From the NCBI RefSeq assembly GCF_013778305.1, contig NZ_JACEIC010000002.1:995708-1059707 (forward strand): DNA of 64,000 bases. Reading direction: 5' to 3'. Under the pieces are notes generated by a model. The model made no database searches and had not been told where the DNA came from. It saw only the letters and a program-made list of their open reading frames with translations. This stretch comes from Nocardioides agri. GTDB lineage: Bacteria; Actinomycetota; Actinomycetes; Propionibacteriales; Nocardioidaceae. Made by a program: the position numbers and the translations under genes. Position 1 is the stretch's first letter. Each line of letters starts with the position of its first letter. Of this stretch, positions 17,039 through 26,663 are shown in pieces.

Positions 17039-18811
17039 GTGCCGGAGTCGAAGCCGTTGCAGAAGGTCCTCATCGCGAACCGCGGCGAGATCGCGGTGCG
17101 GGTGGTCCGGGCCTGCAAGGACGCCGGGATCGGCAGCGTCGCCTTGTACGCCGAGCCCGACCGCGACGCGGTCTTCGTGCGGCTGGCCGACGAGGCGCAC
17201 TCGCTCGGTGGCGCGACCCCGGCGGACTCCTACCTCGACATCGCCAAGATCATCGCGGTGGCCGAGCGGTCCGGCGCCGACTCCGTGCACCCCGGCTACG
17301 GCTTCCTCGCCGAGAACGCCGACTTCGCCCAGGCCGTGATCGACGCCGGCCTCATCTGGATCGGGCCGCCCCCGGCGGCGATCGAGGCGCTCGGCGACAA
17401 GGCCAAGGCCAAGCACATCGCCGACAGGGCCAACGCCCCGCTGGCTCCCGGCACCAAGGACCCGGTCAAGGACGCCGACGAGGTCGTCGAGTTCGCGAAG
17501 GCCAACGGCCTCCCGGTTGCGATCAAGGCCGTCTTCGGCGGCGGCGGCCGCGGCCTCAAGGTCGCCCGCACGCTCGAGGAGATCCCCGACGCCTACGAGT
17601 CGGCGGTCCGCGAGGCGGTGACGGCGTTCGGCCGTGGCGAGTGCCTCGTCGAGAAGTTCCTCGACAAGCCGCGCCACGTCGAGACCCAGTGCCTGGCCGA
17701 CCAGCACGGCAACGTCGTCGTGGTCTCCACCCGCGACTGCTCGCTCCAGCGCCGCAACCAGAAGCTGGTCGAGGAGGCGCCCGCGCCGTTCCTCACCGAC
17801 GAGCAGCTCGGCGAGCTCTACGAGTCCTCCAAGCGGATCCTGAAGGAGGCCGGCTACTACGGCGCCGGCACCTGCGAGTTCCTGGTCGCCCAGGACGGCA
17901 CGATCTCCTTCCTCGAGGTCAACACCCGCCTCCAGGTCGAGCATTGCGTGTCCGAGGAGGTCACCGGCATCGACCTGGTCCGCGAGATGTTCCGCATCGC
18001 GGCCGGCGAGGAGCTCGGCTACGACGACCCGGAGATCCGGGGCCACTCCATCGAGTTCCGCATCAACGCCGAGGACGGCGGCCGCAACTTCATGCCGGCC
18101 CCCGGCACTCTCTCGGCCTGGAGCCCGCCGAGCGGTCCCGGCGTCCGCGTCGACGGCGGCTACGAGAACGGCCAGACCATCCCGGGCTCGTTCGACTCCC
18201 TCATCGCGAAGCTGATCGTCACCGGCCGCGACCGCACCCAGGCGCTGGAGCGCTCGCGCCGGGCACTGGACGAGTTCGTCGTCGACGGCATGCCCACGGT
18301 CATCCCGTTCCACCAGGCGGTCGTCCGCGATCCCGCCTTCATCGGCGACGGCTCGACGTTCGACGTCTACACCCAGTGGATCGAGACCGAGTTCGACAAC
18401 CAGATCCAGCCCTACGCCGGCGACTCGGCCGAGGCGGCGCACGCCGAGGAGCGTCAGGCCGTCGTCGTCGAGGTCGGCGGCAAGCGCGTCGAGGTCGTCA
18501 TCCCGGCGGGTCTCGGTGGGCTGTCCGCGGGCGGTGCCGCGGCGGCGAAGAAGCCCAAGCGCGCGGCGGGCAAGAAGGCCGGCGCGGCCGCCAGCGGCGA
18601 TGCGGTCACCAGTCCGATGCAGGGCACGATCGTCAAGGTCGTCGTCGAGGAGGGCCAGGAGGTCGCGGACGGCGACACCGTGGTGGTCATCGAGGCGATG
18701 AAGATGGAGCAGCCGCTCAAGGCCCACAAGGCCGGCACCGTGACGGGCCTCCAGGCCGAGGTCGGTCAGACCGTCGGCAACGGTGCCGTCATCTGCGAGA
18801 TCAAGGACTGA
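17039..18811 (+). CDS. accA3: Acyl-CoA carboxylase alpha chain (biotin carboxylase + carrier protein)
   Basis: Carboxylates biotin with ATP and bicarbonate and carries it to the beta chain (PccB/AccD). GTG 17039 is preferred since AGGAG lies 6 nt upstream; ATG 17021 is an alternative. The 590 residues hold a biotin carboxylase ([36 protein letters not shown], the Gly-rich ATP loop [29 protein letters not shown]), a Lys/Ala-rich hinge ([12 protein letters not shown]) and a C-terminal carrier domain with the biotinylation site [10 protein letters not shown]. Length and hinge match AccA3 of mycobacteria. BirA at 5258-6061 is the likely biotinylating enzyme. It is the shared alpha chain for several acyl-CoA carboxylases in this phylum. 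Confidence 0.95.
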   Translation: MPESKPLQKVLIANRGEIAVRVVRACKDAGIGSVALYAEPDRDAVFVRLADEAHSLGGATPADSYLDIAKIIAVAERSGADSVHPGYGFLAENADFAQAVIDAGLIWIGPPPAAIEALGDKAKAKHIADRANAPLAPGTKDPVKDADEVVEFAKANGLPVAIKAVFGGGGRGLKVARTLEEIPDAYESAVREAVTAFGRGECLVEKFLDKPRHVETQCLADQHGNVVVVSTRDCSLQRRNQKLVEEAPAPFLTDEQLGELYESSKRILKEAGYYGAGTCEFLVAQDGTISFLEVNTRLQVEHCVSEEVTGIDLVREMFRIAAGEELGYDDPEIRGHSIEFRINAEDGGRNFMPAPGTLSAWSPPSGPGVRVDGGYENGQTIPGSFDSLIAKLIVTGRDRTQALERSRRALDEFVVDGMPTVIPFHQAVVRDPAFIGDGSTFDVYTQWIETEFDNQIQPYAGDSAEAAHAEERQAVVVEVGGKRVEVVIPAGLGGLSAGGAAAAKKPKRAAGKKAGAAASGDAVTSPMQGTIVKVVVEEGQEVADGDTVVVIEAMKMEQPLKAHKAGTVTGLQAEVGQTVGNGAVICEIKD

Positions 18812-18819
18812 GCCCCCGC

Positions 18820-18825
18820 TAGCCT
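18820..18825 (+). promoter_or_regulatory. -10 box of leaderless PH-domain gene promoter
   Basis: TAGCCT, 6 nt before ATG 18832, between the accA3 stop and the PH-domain gene pair. Confidence 0.5.
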
Positions 18826-18831
18826 CGGGTC

Positions 18832-19320
18832 ATGCCCGAGCCCCGCCTGCGCGAGCCTGCCCAGCGGGTCAGCCCCCGGGCGCGCCTGATGTGGGCCACC
18901 TCGGCCGGGATCGGAGCGCTGGCGGTCGTCGCCGCCGCCGCCGTCGTCGGCCCGGTGACCGGGTGGCTGCCGGTCCCCGCCTGGGCTGTCGGCGTGCTCG
19001 CGGCCGTTGCGGCGGCGTACGTCGTCGTGGTGCCGCTCTGGCGCTACCGCGTGCACCGTTGGGAGGTCACCGCGACCGCCGTCTACACCCAGACCGGCTG
19101 GTGGGTCCGCGAGCGCCGGATCGCCCCGATGTCGCGGATCCAGACCGTCGACCACGCCGAGGGCGCCATCGCCCGGCTGTTCCGGCTCGCGACCGTCACG
19201 GTCACCACGGCCTCGGCCGCCGGTGCGCTCGAGATCGTGGGCCTCGATCGCGACGAGGCGCTCGCGCTGGTCGACCGGCTGACGGTGCAGGCCGACACCG
19301 TCCCCGGTGACGCCACGTGA
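18832..19320 (+). CDS. PH-domain membrane protein, YdbS-like
   Basis: A 162-residue protein with two membrane segments (about 25-43 and 48-66) and a DUF304/bPH2 domain containing YRVHRWEVTATAVYTQTGWWVRERRIAPMSRIQTVDHAEGAIARLFRLATVTVTTA (read in parts). This is the small partner of the YdbS/YdbT pair common in Gram-positive bacteria; its GTGA overlap with the next gene supports a complex. Biochemical role unknown. Confidence 0.88.
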   Translation: MPEPRLREPAQRVSPRARLMWATSAGIGALAVVAAAAVVGPVTGWLPVPAWAVGVLAAVAAAYVVVVPLWRYRVHRWEVTATAVYTQTGWWVRERRIAPMSRIQTVDHAEGAIARLFRLATVTVTTASAAGALEIVGLDRDEALALVDRLTVQADTVPGDAT

Positions 19321-20807
19321 CCGAGCCCGACCAAGACGAGTGGCACCGGCTCGACCCGCGGATGCTGCTGGTGCACCCGGTCCGCGAGCTGGTCCGCTTC
19401 CTGCCGGCCCTGTTCGCGATCTTCGTGGCCGGCACGGCGGCCGGACGCACGGACTGGTGGCACGGCATCGGCATCGCGATCCCCGTCGGGCTCGGCGTGC
19501 TGCGCTACTTCACGACGTACTTCCGGCTCACCGCCGAGCGGATCGAGCTGCGGCGCGGGCTCCTCAACCGGCACCTGCTCTCCACGCCGCTCGACCGGGT
19601 CCGCACCGTCGACGTGACTGCCTCGCTCACCCACCGGGTGCTGGGCCTGAGCACCGTCCGGATCGGGACCGGCACCGCCTCCACGGACGACGACGACCGC
19701 CTCGACCTCGACGGCCTGCCGGTCGACCGCGCCCGTCGGCTGCGCGCGGAGCTGCTCGGGCTCGACCACGATGCGCAGGCCGCGGGCAGCGACCGCACCG
19801 TCGTCCGCTTCGATCCCGCGTGGGTCCGCTTCGCCCCGCTCACCACCAGCGGGCTGGTGCTGGCCGCGGGTGCGCTCGGCGTCGCCGCCCAGGCGATGAA
19901 CAGCGTCGGTGGGTTCGAGCGGCTCGACGCCGAGGGCCTGGCCCGCAACGCGTCTGGATGGTCGGTCTGGATCGCAGTGCCGATCGGGCTGGTCCTGCTG
20001 CTGGCCGCGGTGTCCGCGCTCGCGATCGTCGGGTACGTCGTGACCAACTGGGGCTTCACCCTCTCCCACACCGGGCCGGCAGGCCGGGGCGCCTGGCACC
20101 TGCGCCGCGGCCTGCTCACCACCCGCGAGACGACCGTCGACGACGAGCGGGTCAGCGGGGTCAGCGTCGCGGAGCCGCTCGGGCTCCGGCTCGCCCGCGG
20201 CGCGCGGGTCTCCGCGATCGTGACCGGGCTGGACCGCAGCGACTCGGGCAGCTCCCTGCTGGCGCCGCCGTGCCCGCGGGCCGTCGTCCACGCCGTCGCG
20301 CTCGAGGTCCTCGGCACCGACGCCCCCCTCAGCGGGCCCTTGACGGCGCACGGGCCGCGCGCCGTACGCCGCCGCTACGTCCGTGCCGTCGGTCCGGCAC
20401 TGGTGGTCGTCGCCGCCGCCGGTGCCCTGGTCGCCGTCGGCGACGTCTCGCGGTGGTGGCTGGCCGTCGCCCTGGTCGTGCCCGCCGCGCTCCTGCTCGC
20501 CCGGGACCGGGCGAGCGCGCTCGGGCACGCACTGACCGCCGGCCACGTGGTGGCCCGCTCCGGCAGCCTGGACCGGCGCCGGGAGGCCCTCGCGGTGCCG
20601 GGCGTCATCGGGTGGAACCTGCGCGCCACGTGGTTCCAGCGCCGCGCCGGGCTCACGACGCTGGTCGCGACCACGGCCGGCGGACGGCAGTCCGTGACCG
20701 TGCTCGACGTGCCCGACGAGGCAGCGGTGGCGGTCGCCCACGCCGCGCACGCCGACCTGGTCGGGCAGTTCCTCGTCTCGCCGGAGACCTCCACCACAGC
20801 AGGCTGA
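19317..20807 (+). CDS. PH-domain membrane protein, YdbT-like, with repeated bPH2 modules
   Basis: A 496-residue protein with about six membrane segments in pairs (near 25-60, 175-240 and 355-385), each pair followed by a bPH2 module; the first shows FRLTAERIELRRGLLNRHLLSTPLDRVRTVDV. The repeated pattern of two helices plus PH fold is the usual YdbT architecture. GTG 19317 overlaps the YdbS-like stop by 4 bp, so the two are translated together. Pyruvate carboxylase follows 25 bp downstream, perhaps on its own promoter. Confidence 0.88.
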   Translation: MTEPDQDEWHRLDPRMLLVHPVRELVRFLPALFAIFVAGTAAGRTDWWHGIGIAIPVGLGVLRYFTTYFRLTAERIELRRGLLNRHLLSTPLDRVRTVDVTASLTHRVLGLSTVRIGTGTASTDDDDRLDLDGLPVDRARRLRAELLGLDHDAQAAGSDRTVVRFDPAWVRFAPLTTSGLVLAAGALGVAAQAMNSVGGFERLDAEGLARNASGWSVWIAVPIGLVLLLAAVSALAIVGYVVTNWGFTLSHTGPAGRGAWHLRRGLLTTRETTVDDERVSGVSVAEPLGLRLARGARVSAIVTGLDRSDSGSSLLAPPCPRAVVHAVALEVLGTDAPLSGPLTAHGPRAVRRRYVRAVGPALVVVAAAGALVAVGDVSRWWLAVALVVPAALLLARDRASALGHALTAGHVVARSGSLDRRREALAVPGVIGWNLRATWFQRRAGLTTLVATTAGGRQSVTVLDVPDEAAVAVAHAAHADLVGQFLVSPETSTTAG

Positions 20808-20832
20808 GCCAGCGACTTATACGGTGAGCGCC

Positions 20833-23800
20833 ATGTTCTCCAAGGTGCTGGTGGCAAACCGTGGCGAGATCGCGATCCGCGCGTTCCGGGCGGCGTACGA
20901 GCTGGGCGCCCGCACGGTCGCCGTCTTCCCGCACGAGGACCGTTGGTCCGAGCACCGCCTGAAGGCCGACGAGGCCTACGAGATCGGCGAGCGCGGCCAC
21001 CCGGTGCGGGCCTACCTCGACCCGGAGGCCATCGTCGCCGTCGCCCTGCGGGCCGGCGCGGACGCCGTCTACCCCGGCTACGGCTTCCTCTCGGAGAATC
21101 CGGCGCTGGCCGAGGCGTGCGCCAACGCGGGCATCACGTTCATCGGACCGACCTCCGACGTGCTGGAGCTGACCGGCAACAAGGCCCGCGCGATCGCCGC
21201 GGCCAAGGCCGCCGGCGTGCCGACGCTGGCGAGCGTGGCGCCGTCCACCGACGTCGACGCGCTGGTCGACGCGTCCGCCGAGCTGCCGTACCCGCTGTTC
21301 GTGAAGGCCGTCGCCGGCGGCGGTGGGCGCGGCATGCGCCGCGTCGACGAGCCCGCGCTGCTGCGCGAGGCGGTCGAGACCTGCATGCGCGAGGCCGAGG
21401 GTGCCTTCGGGGACCCGACGGTCTTCATCGAGCAGGCCGTGGTCGACCCGCGCCACATCGAGGTGCAGATCCTCGCCGACGGCGCGGGCAACGTCATCCA
21501 TCTCTTCGAGCGCGACTGCTCGGTCCAGCGCCGGCACCAGAAGGTCGTCGAGATCGCGCCCGCCCCGAACCTCGACCCCGAGCTGCGGGACCGGATCTGC
21601 GCCGACGCCGTGCGCTTCGCGAAGGAGATCGGCTACCGCAACGCCGGCACGGTCGAGTTCCTGCTCGACCCGCACGGCAACTACGTCTTCATCGAGATGA
21701 ACCCCCGCATCCAGGTCGAGCACACCGTGACCGAGGAGGTCACCGACGTCGACCTGGTCCAGTCCCAGATGCGGATCGCCTCCGGCGAGACCCTCGCGGA
21801 CCTCGGGCTCTCCCAGGACGGCGTGCGGCTGCGCGGTGCCGCGCTCCAGTGCCGGATCACCACCGAGGACCCGGCCAACAACTTCCGCCCGGACACCGGC
21901 GTGATCACGACCTACCGCTCCCCCGGCGGCCCGGGCGTGCGCGTCGACGGCGGCACGACGTACACCGGCGCGGAGGTGTCCGCGCACTTCGACTCGATGC
22001 TCGCGAAGCTGACCTGCCGTGGCCGGACCTTCGACAAGGCGGTCGAGAAGGCGCAGCGCGCGGTCGCGGAGTTCCGCATCCGCGGCGTCTCCACCAACAT
22101 CCCGTTCCTGCAGGCGGTGCTCGCCGACCCCGACTTCGCCGGCGGCCGGGTCACCACCTCGTTCATCGAGACGCACCCGCAGCTGCTGCAGGCCCGCGGC
22201 TCGGGCGACCGCGGCAGCAAGCTGATCACCTACCTCGCCGACGTCACGGTCAACCAGCCCTACGGCCCCGCGCCGGTCAGCATCGACCCGACGAGCAAGC
22301 TCCCGGCCGTCGCGCTGGACGTGCCGCCACCGGACGGCAGTCGGCAGCTGCTGCTCTCGGTCGGCCCCGAGGAGTTCGCGCGCCGGCTGCGCGCCCAGCG
22401 CGACGTGGCGGTCACCGACACGACGTTCCGCGACGCGCACCAGTCGCTGCTGGCGACCCGGGTCCGCACCCGCGACCTGCTGGCCGTCGCCGGCCACGTC
22501 GCCCGCACCACACCCGAGCTGTGGTCGCTCGAGTGCTGGGGCGGCGCGACGTACGACGTGGCTCTGCGGTTCCTCTCCGAGGACCCCTGGGAGCGGCTCG
22601 CCGCGCTGCGCCAGGCGGTGCCCAACATCTGCCTCCAGATGCTGCTGCGCGGCCGCAACACGGTCGGCTACACGCCGTACCCGACCGACGTGACCGTCGC
22701 CTTCGTCGAGGAGGCGGCCGCCACCGGCATCGACGTCTTCCGGGTCTTCGACGCCCTCAACGACGTCGAGCAGATGCGCCCGGCGATCGAGGCGGTGCGG
22801 TCCACCGGCACCGCCGTCGCCGAGGTGGCGCTCTGCTACACCGGCGACCTGTCGGACCCCGGGGAGCGGCTCTACACGCTCGACTACTACCTGCGCATGG
22901 CCCACCGGATCGTCGAGGCCGGCGCGCACGTGCTCGCGATCAAGGACATGGCCGGGCTGCTCCGGGCGCCCGCCGCACGCACGCTGGTGACCGCGCTGCG
23001 GGAGCGCTTCGACCTGCCGGTCCACCTGCACACCCACGACACCACCGGCGGCCAGCTCGCCACCCTGATGGCGGCGATCGACGCCGGGGTGGACGCCGTC
23101 GACGCGGCCACCTCGTCGATGGCCGGCACGACGTCGCAGCCACCGCTGTCGGCCCTGGTCTCGGCGACCGACCACAGCGACCGCGAGACCGGGCTGTCGC
23201 TGGCGGCGGTCAACGCCCTCGAGCCCTACTGGGAGGCGACCCGCCGGGTCTACGCACCCTTCGAGTCCGGGCTGCCCGCACCGACCGGCCGCGTCTACCG
23301 CCACGAGATCCCCGGCGGCCAGCTCTCCAACCTGCGCCAGCAGGCGATCGCGCTGGGCCTCGGCGAGAAGTTCGAGCAGATCGAGGACATGTACGCCGCG
23401 GCCAACGACATCCTCGGCAACATCCCCAAGGTCACGCCGTCGTCGAAGGTGATCGGCGACCTCGCCCTGCACCTGGTGGCCGTCGGGGCGGACCCGACCG
23501 AGTTCGCCGACAACCCCGGCCGGTTCGACATCCCCGACTCGGTGATCGGCTTCCTCAACGGCGAGCTCGGCGACCCGCCGGGCGGCTGGCCCGAGCCGTT
23601 CCGCACCAAGGCGCTCGAGGGCCGCACCCACAAGCCGCCGATGGAGTCGCTGACCGCCGAGCAGCAGGAGGGCCTGAACGGCGAGAGCGCCACCCGCCGC
23701 CGGACGCTCAACGAGCTGCTCTTCCCCGGCCCGACGCGCGAGTTCTCCGAGTCGCGGGCGACGTACGGCGACCTCTCGGTGCTGCCCACGCGGGAGTACC

Positions 23801-24219
23801 TCTACGGGTTGCGGCAGGGCGAGGAGCACGCGGTCGAGCTCGAGGAGGGCAAGACCCTGATCCTCGGCCTCCAGGCGATCAGCGACGCCGACGAGCGCGG
23901 CATCCGCACGGTCCTGGCCACGATCAACGGCCAGCTGCGCCCGATCAACGTGCGCGACCGCAGCATCGCCGCCGACGTCGCCGCCGCGGAGAAGGCCGAC
24001 ACCAGCCAGCCGGGCCACGTCGCCGCGCCGTTCCAGGGCGTCGTCACGGTCGTGGTCGAGAAGGGTGACGAGGTCGAGGCCGGTCAGACGGTCGCGACGA
24101 TCGAGGCGATGAAGATGGAGGCCTCGATCACGGCCCCGGCGGCCGGCACGGTCGAGCGGATCGCCCTCTCCGGCACCCAGGCCGTCGACGGCGGCGACCT
24201 GGTGCTGGTGCTCAGCTAG
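20833..24219 (+). CDS. pyc: Pyruvate carboxylase
   Basis: Makes oxaloacetate from pyruvate, bicarbonate and ATP, refilling the TCA cycle. ATG 20833 gives MFSKVLVANRGEIAIRAF, matching the mycobacterial start; GTG 20824 is less likely. The 1128 residues are full length: biotin carboxylase (1-450, with YPGYGFLSENPALAEAC, AGGGGRGMRRV, EMNPRIQVEHTVTEEV), carboxyltransferase (about 530-1000, beginning VTDTTFRDAHQSLLATRVRT, with metal-binding HLHTHDT), and a C-terminal carrier domain with IEAMKMEAS. A TTATAC box at 20817-20822 is a possible -10. The BenE gene follows after 6 bp. Confidence 0.97.
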   Translation: MFSKVLVANRGEIAIRAFRAAYELGARTVAVFPHEDRWSEHRLKADEAYEIGERGHPVRAYLDPEAIVAVALRAGADAVYPGYGFLSENPALAEACANAGITFIGPTSDVLELTGNKARAIAAAKAAGVPTLASVAPSTDVDALVDASAELPYPLFVKAVAGGGGRGMRRVDEPALLREAVETCMREAEGAFGDPTVFIEQAVVDPRHIEVQILADGAGNVIHLFERDCSVQRRHQKVVEIAPAPNLDPELRDRICADAVRFAKEIGYRNAGTVEFLLDPHGNYVFIEMNPRIQVEHTVTEEVTDVDLVQSQMRIASGETLADLGLSQDGVRLRGAALQCRITTEDPANNFRPDTGVITTYRSPGGPGVRVDGGTTYTGAEVSAHFDSMLAKLTCRGRTFDKAVEKAQRAVAEFRIRGVSTNIPFLQAVLADPDFAGGRVTTSFIETHPQLLQARGSGDRGSKLITYLADVTVNQPYGPAPVSIDPTSKLPAVALDVPPPDGSRQLLLSVGPEEFARRLRAQRDVAVTDTTFRDAHQSLLATRVRTRDLLAVAGHVARTTPELWSLECWGGATYDVALRFLSEDPWERLAALRQAVPNICLQMLLRGRNTVGYTPYPTDVTVAFVEEAAATGIDVFRVFDALNDVEQMRPAIEAVRSTGTAVAEVALCYTGDLSDPGERLYTLDYYLRMAHRIVEAGAHVLAIKDMAGLLRAPAARTLVTALRERFDLPVHLHTHDTTGGQLATLMAAIDAGVDAVDAATSSMAGTTSQPPLSALVSATDHSDRETGLSLAAVNALEPYWEATRRVYAPFESGLPAPTGRVYRHEIPGGQLSNLRQQAIALGLGEKFEQIEDMYAAANDILGNIPKVTPSSKVIGDLALHLVAVGADPTEFADNPGRFDIPDSVIGFLNGELGDPPGGWPEPFRTKALEGRTHKPPMESLTAEQQEGLNGESATRRRTLNELLFPGPTREFSESRATYGDLSVLPTREYLYGLRQGEEHAVELEEGKTLILGLQAISDADERGIRTVLATINGQLRPINVRDRSIAADVAAAEKADTSQPGHVAAPFQGVVTVVVEKGDEVEAGQTVATIEAMKMEASITAPAAGTVERIALSGTQAVDGGDLVLVLS

Positions 24220-24225
24220 TCCCCG

Positions 24226-25398
24226 ATGACCGACCACCACGGCACGCCGGTCGTCACCGGCATCGTCACTGCGGTCGTCGGCTTCAGCAGCTCCTTCGTC
24301 GTGGTCCTGGCGGGGCTGGCGGCCGTCGGCGCGACCCCGGACCAGGCGGCGTCGGGCATCCTCGCGCTCTGCGTGACGCTGGCGCTCGGCATGCTGTGGC
24401 TCGCGCTGCGGCACCGGTCGCCCTTCGCCCTCGCCTGGTCGACGCCCGGCGCGGCGCTGCTGCTCTCGACCGGCGCGGCCACCGGCGGCTGGGCGGCAGC
24501 GGTCGGCGCGTTCGTGGTCGCCGGCGTGCTGATCCTGCTGACCGGGCTCGTCCCGGCGCTGGGCGACCTGATCGCCCGGATCCCGACCTCGCTCGCGCGG
24601 GCCATGCTCGCCGGGGTGCTGGTGCCGATCTGCCTGGAGCCGGTGATCGGCCTGGCCGACTCCCCGGCGTACGTCGGGCCCGTCGTGCTGGCCTGGCTGG
24701 TCATGCACCGCGTCTCGCGCCGCTGGGCGGTGCCGGTCTCGCTCGCCGTCGCCGTGGTCGTCGTGCTGGTCACGGCCGGCTCGTCGGTCGACACCGCCGA
24801 CCTGGTGCCGTCGCTGACCTGGACCACGCCGCACTGGACGTTGCCCGCCGTCGTCAGCATCGGCATCCCGCTCTACATCGTCACGATGGCGTCGCAGAAC
24901 GTCCCCGGCGTCGCGGTCACGGCCAGCTACGGCTACACCGTGCCGTGGCGGGAGGCCATGACGGTGACCGGGCTCGGCACGCTCGTCGGTGCGCCGTTCG
25001 GTGGCCATGCGATCAACCTGGCGGCGATCACGGCGGCGATGACCGCCGGGCCGATGGCGGGGCCGGACCGGGCCCGGCGCTGGGTCGCCTCGGCATCCGC
25101 GGCGGTGTGCTACCTGGTGCTCGCTCTCGGCTGCGCCGCGCTCGCCGCCCTGGTCGCCGCCGCGCCCGGTGGCGTCATGCAGGCGGCGGCCGGCCTCGCG
25201 CTGTTGGGCACCCTCGGCTCCTCGCTCGCCGGCGCGCTCGCGGACGAGCACGAGCGCGAGGCCGCGGCCGTGTGCTTCCTCGTGGCGGCGTCCGGGATCA
25301 CCGTGCTCGGCGTGGGTGCGGCGTTCTGGGCGCTGGTCGCCGGGCTGGTGCTCCGCCCGCTGCTCGGGGCCTCCCGACGGGTCAGCTCGCCACGCTGA
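24226..25398 (+). CDS. benE: BenE-family benzoate/H+ symporter-like transporter
   Basis: A 390-residue, almost wholly hydrophobic protein with about 11-12 membrane segments. Family features include GFSSSFVVVLAGLAAVGATPDQAASGI near the N-terminus, FALAWSTPGAALL around residue 70, and the mid-protein YIVTMASQNVPGVAVTASYGY and PFGGHAINLAAITAAM, which line the substrate path in UraA/BenE folds. The family imports aromatic acids by proton symport, but no benzoate catabolic genes lie in this window, so the substrate is open. It starts 6 bp after pyc and may be cotranscribed. Its 3' end overlaps the convergent SpoIID-type gene by 17 bp. Confidence 0.88.
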   Translation: MTDHHGTPVVTGIVTAVVGFSSSFVVVLAGLAAVGATPDQAASGILALCVTLALGMLWLALRHRSPFALAWSTPGAALLLSTGAATGGWAAAVGAFVVAGVLILLTGLVPALGDLIARIPTSLARAMLAGVLVPICLEPVIGLADSPAYVGPVVLAWLVMHRVSRRWAVPVSLAVAVVVVLVTAGSSVDTADLVPSLTWTTPHWTLPAVVSIGIPLYIVTMASQNVPGVAVTASYGYTVPWREAMTVTGLGTLVGAPFGGHAINLAAITAAMTAGPMAGPDRARRWVASASAAVCYLVLALGCAALAALVAAAPGGVMQAAAGLALLGTLGSSLAGALADEHEREAAAVCFLVAASGITVLGVGAAFWALVAGLVLRPLLGASRRVSSPR

Positions 25399-26569
25399 AC
25401 GTCAGCCAGGTCGACCGGAGGCCCAGCGCCGAGCGGAGGGTGTCCCCGGACACGACGACCGTGCCGGCGGTGCCGGTGAGCGTCAGCGACCGCACGCGGC
25501 CACCCCACTCGCCGTTGCCGTCGCGGCTGGTGACCGCGATGCCGGTGAGGTCGCCGACCTTCGGCCACCGCTTCTCGATCGCGGTGTCGTCGAGCCGCAC
25601 GGTCCAGGTGTGCACGGGGTTGCCGGTCCAGCCGTCGTAGGGGTCCTCGCGCGCGGACAGGTAGGGCGCCGACCCGGCGGCGCTCCAGCCACCGTTGCTG
25701 GACCCGAACTGGGTGAACGCCGGCCCGTCGCCCGTGGTCAGGACCTGGCCCCGCGTCGCCCGGATCGCCTCGTTGGCGGCCCAGTGCTCCGCGTCGTACC
25801 CGCCGTAGACCTGGCAGGAGGTGGTGTCGCAGATCTGGAAGACCGACGCCCGCGGGTGCGCCCGCTCGTACGCCGCGTAGGTGCGGGCCGCGACTGCTTG
25901 GGCGCGGACCGCCTCGGGGCTCCACGACGCCGGGATCTCCAGCGGTACGACCCCGCGGAGGTAGCTCTCGATGCCGAGCGCGTTGACGGTCACGGCCGCG
26001 CCGCTGCTGGTCACGGCCGTGCGCAGGCGGCCCCGGTAGGCGCGCTCGCCGGCGGGCGTGACCAGCGTGATCGGCTTGCCCCCGGCGAAGAACTCACCGC
26101 GTCCTGCCAGCGTGCCGAACGGGTGCCAGGTGTCGGTGAGGTAGGAGACGGCGCTGCCGGCGGCACCCACGTCGACGCGCCACTGGGTGGCTCCGTTGTC
26201 GGGGAGCGCGACGCGACCGGGGACCGCGCTGTCGCGCAGCGTGAGGCCCGGGCGGGCGCGGACGACCAGGTCGGCGGGCGTGGTGTCGGCGGTGATCTGC
26301 ACGCGGATCCGGCCGCGGGTCGTGCCCCAGGTCGTCCCGGCGTAGTAGAACTCGGCGATCTGCTGGTAGGTCAGGCCCATCCGGGCGGCGCCCTCCGCGC
26401 CGTACTGCGACATCCCGTGGCCGTGCCCGTAGCCGTGGCCGGTGATCGTGATGCGCGCGCTCGCCGGCACCGTCCAGGTGTCCGGGGCGACGTCGGCGAC
26501 GGCGCTGCCGGGCAGCGCGAGGACACCGGTCAGCAGGCCCGCGAGAGCGGGCGCGAACGCGCGATGCAT
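25382..26569 (-). CDS. Secreted SpoIID/LytB-domain protein, paralog 1
   Basis: A 395-residue protein with an N-terminal signal peptide (cleavage near AVADVAPD, about residue 28) and an RBS AGAGG before ATG 26569. The GHGMSQYGA motif lies at residues 52-62, just after the signal peptide; the SpoIID core follows at about 190-330, with QAVAARTYAAYERAHP, FQICDTTSCQVYGGYDAEHWAANEAI and FTQFGSSNGGWSA. In Bacillus SpoIID, a lytic transglycosylase, the GHGxGxSQYGA motif is near the C-terminus, so the order here is inverted. Two cysteines (DTTSC...) are conserved with paralog 2. A peptidoglycan role is inferred; no sporulation genes are present. Confidence 0.85.
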   Translation of the reverse strand: MHRAFAPALAGLLTGVLALPGSAVADVAPDTWTVPASARITITGHGYGHGHGMSQYGAEGAARMGLTYQQIAEFYYAGTTWGTTRGRIRVQITADTTPADLVVRARPGLTLRDSAVPGRVALPDNGATQWRVDVGAAGSAVSYLTDTWHPFGTLAGRGEFFAGGKPITLVTPAGERAYRGRLRTAVTSSGAAVTVNALGIESYLRGVVPLEIPASWSPEAVRAQAVAARTYAAYERAHPRASVFQICDTTSCQVYGGYDAEHWAANEAIRATRGQVLTTGDGPAFTQFGSSNGGWSAAGSAPYLSAREDPYDGWTGNPVHTWTVRLDDTAIEKRWPKVGDLTGIAVTSRDGNGEWGGRVRSLTLTGTAGTVVVSGDTLRSALGLRSTWLTFSVAS

Positions 26570-26624
26570 GGGTGGCCTCTGGGGTCGTTGTGACGGATGG
26601 GGCGAAGGCAGCCCATCGCACCAC

Positions 26625-26651
26625 GGGTCACATCGCTCCGCAATGTGAACC
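26625..26651. repeat. Inverted repeat between the two SpoIID-type genes
   Basis: TCACAT (26628-26633) and ATGTGA (26643-26648) are perfect inverted arms with a 9-base spacer, extended by flanking GGG/ACC bases to 8 of 9. It lies just after the stop of paralog 2 and 56 bp before the start of paralog 1, so it may be a terminator hairpin for one or an operator for the other. Confidence 0.45.
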
Positions 26652-26663
26652 TGAGAACTACAG

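Noticed and set aside
20653..25251. 1532-codon open frame antisense to pyruvate carboxylase and benE
   Set aside because: Low-complexity Arg/Gly/Val/Asp composition typical of antisense frames in GC-rich DNA. The plus strand encodes complete, conserved proteins throughout.
26625..26651. Inverted repeat considered as a CRP/GlxR-type cAMP receptor site
   Set aside because: The arms are TCACAT-N9-ATGTGA, the reverse order of the TGTGA-N6-TCACA consensus, and the spacer is wrong. Kept only as a generic inverted repeat.
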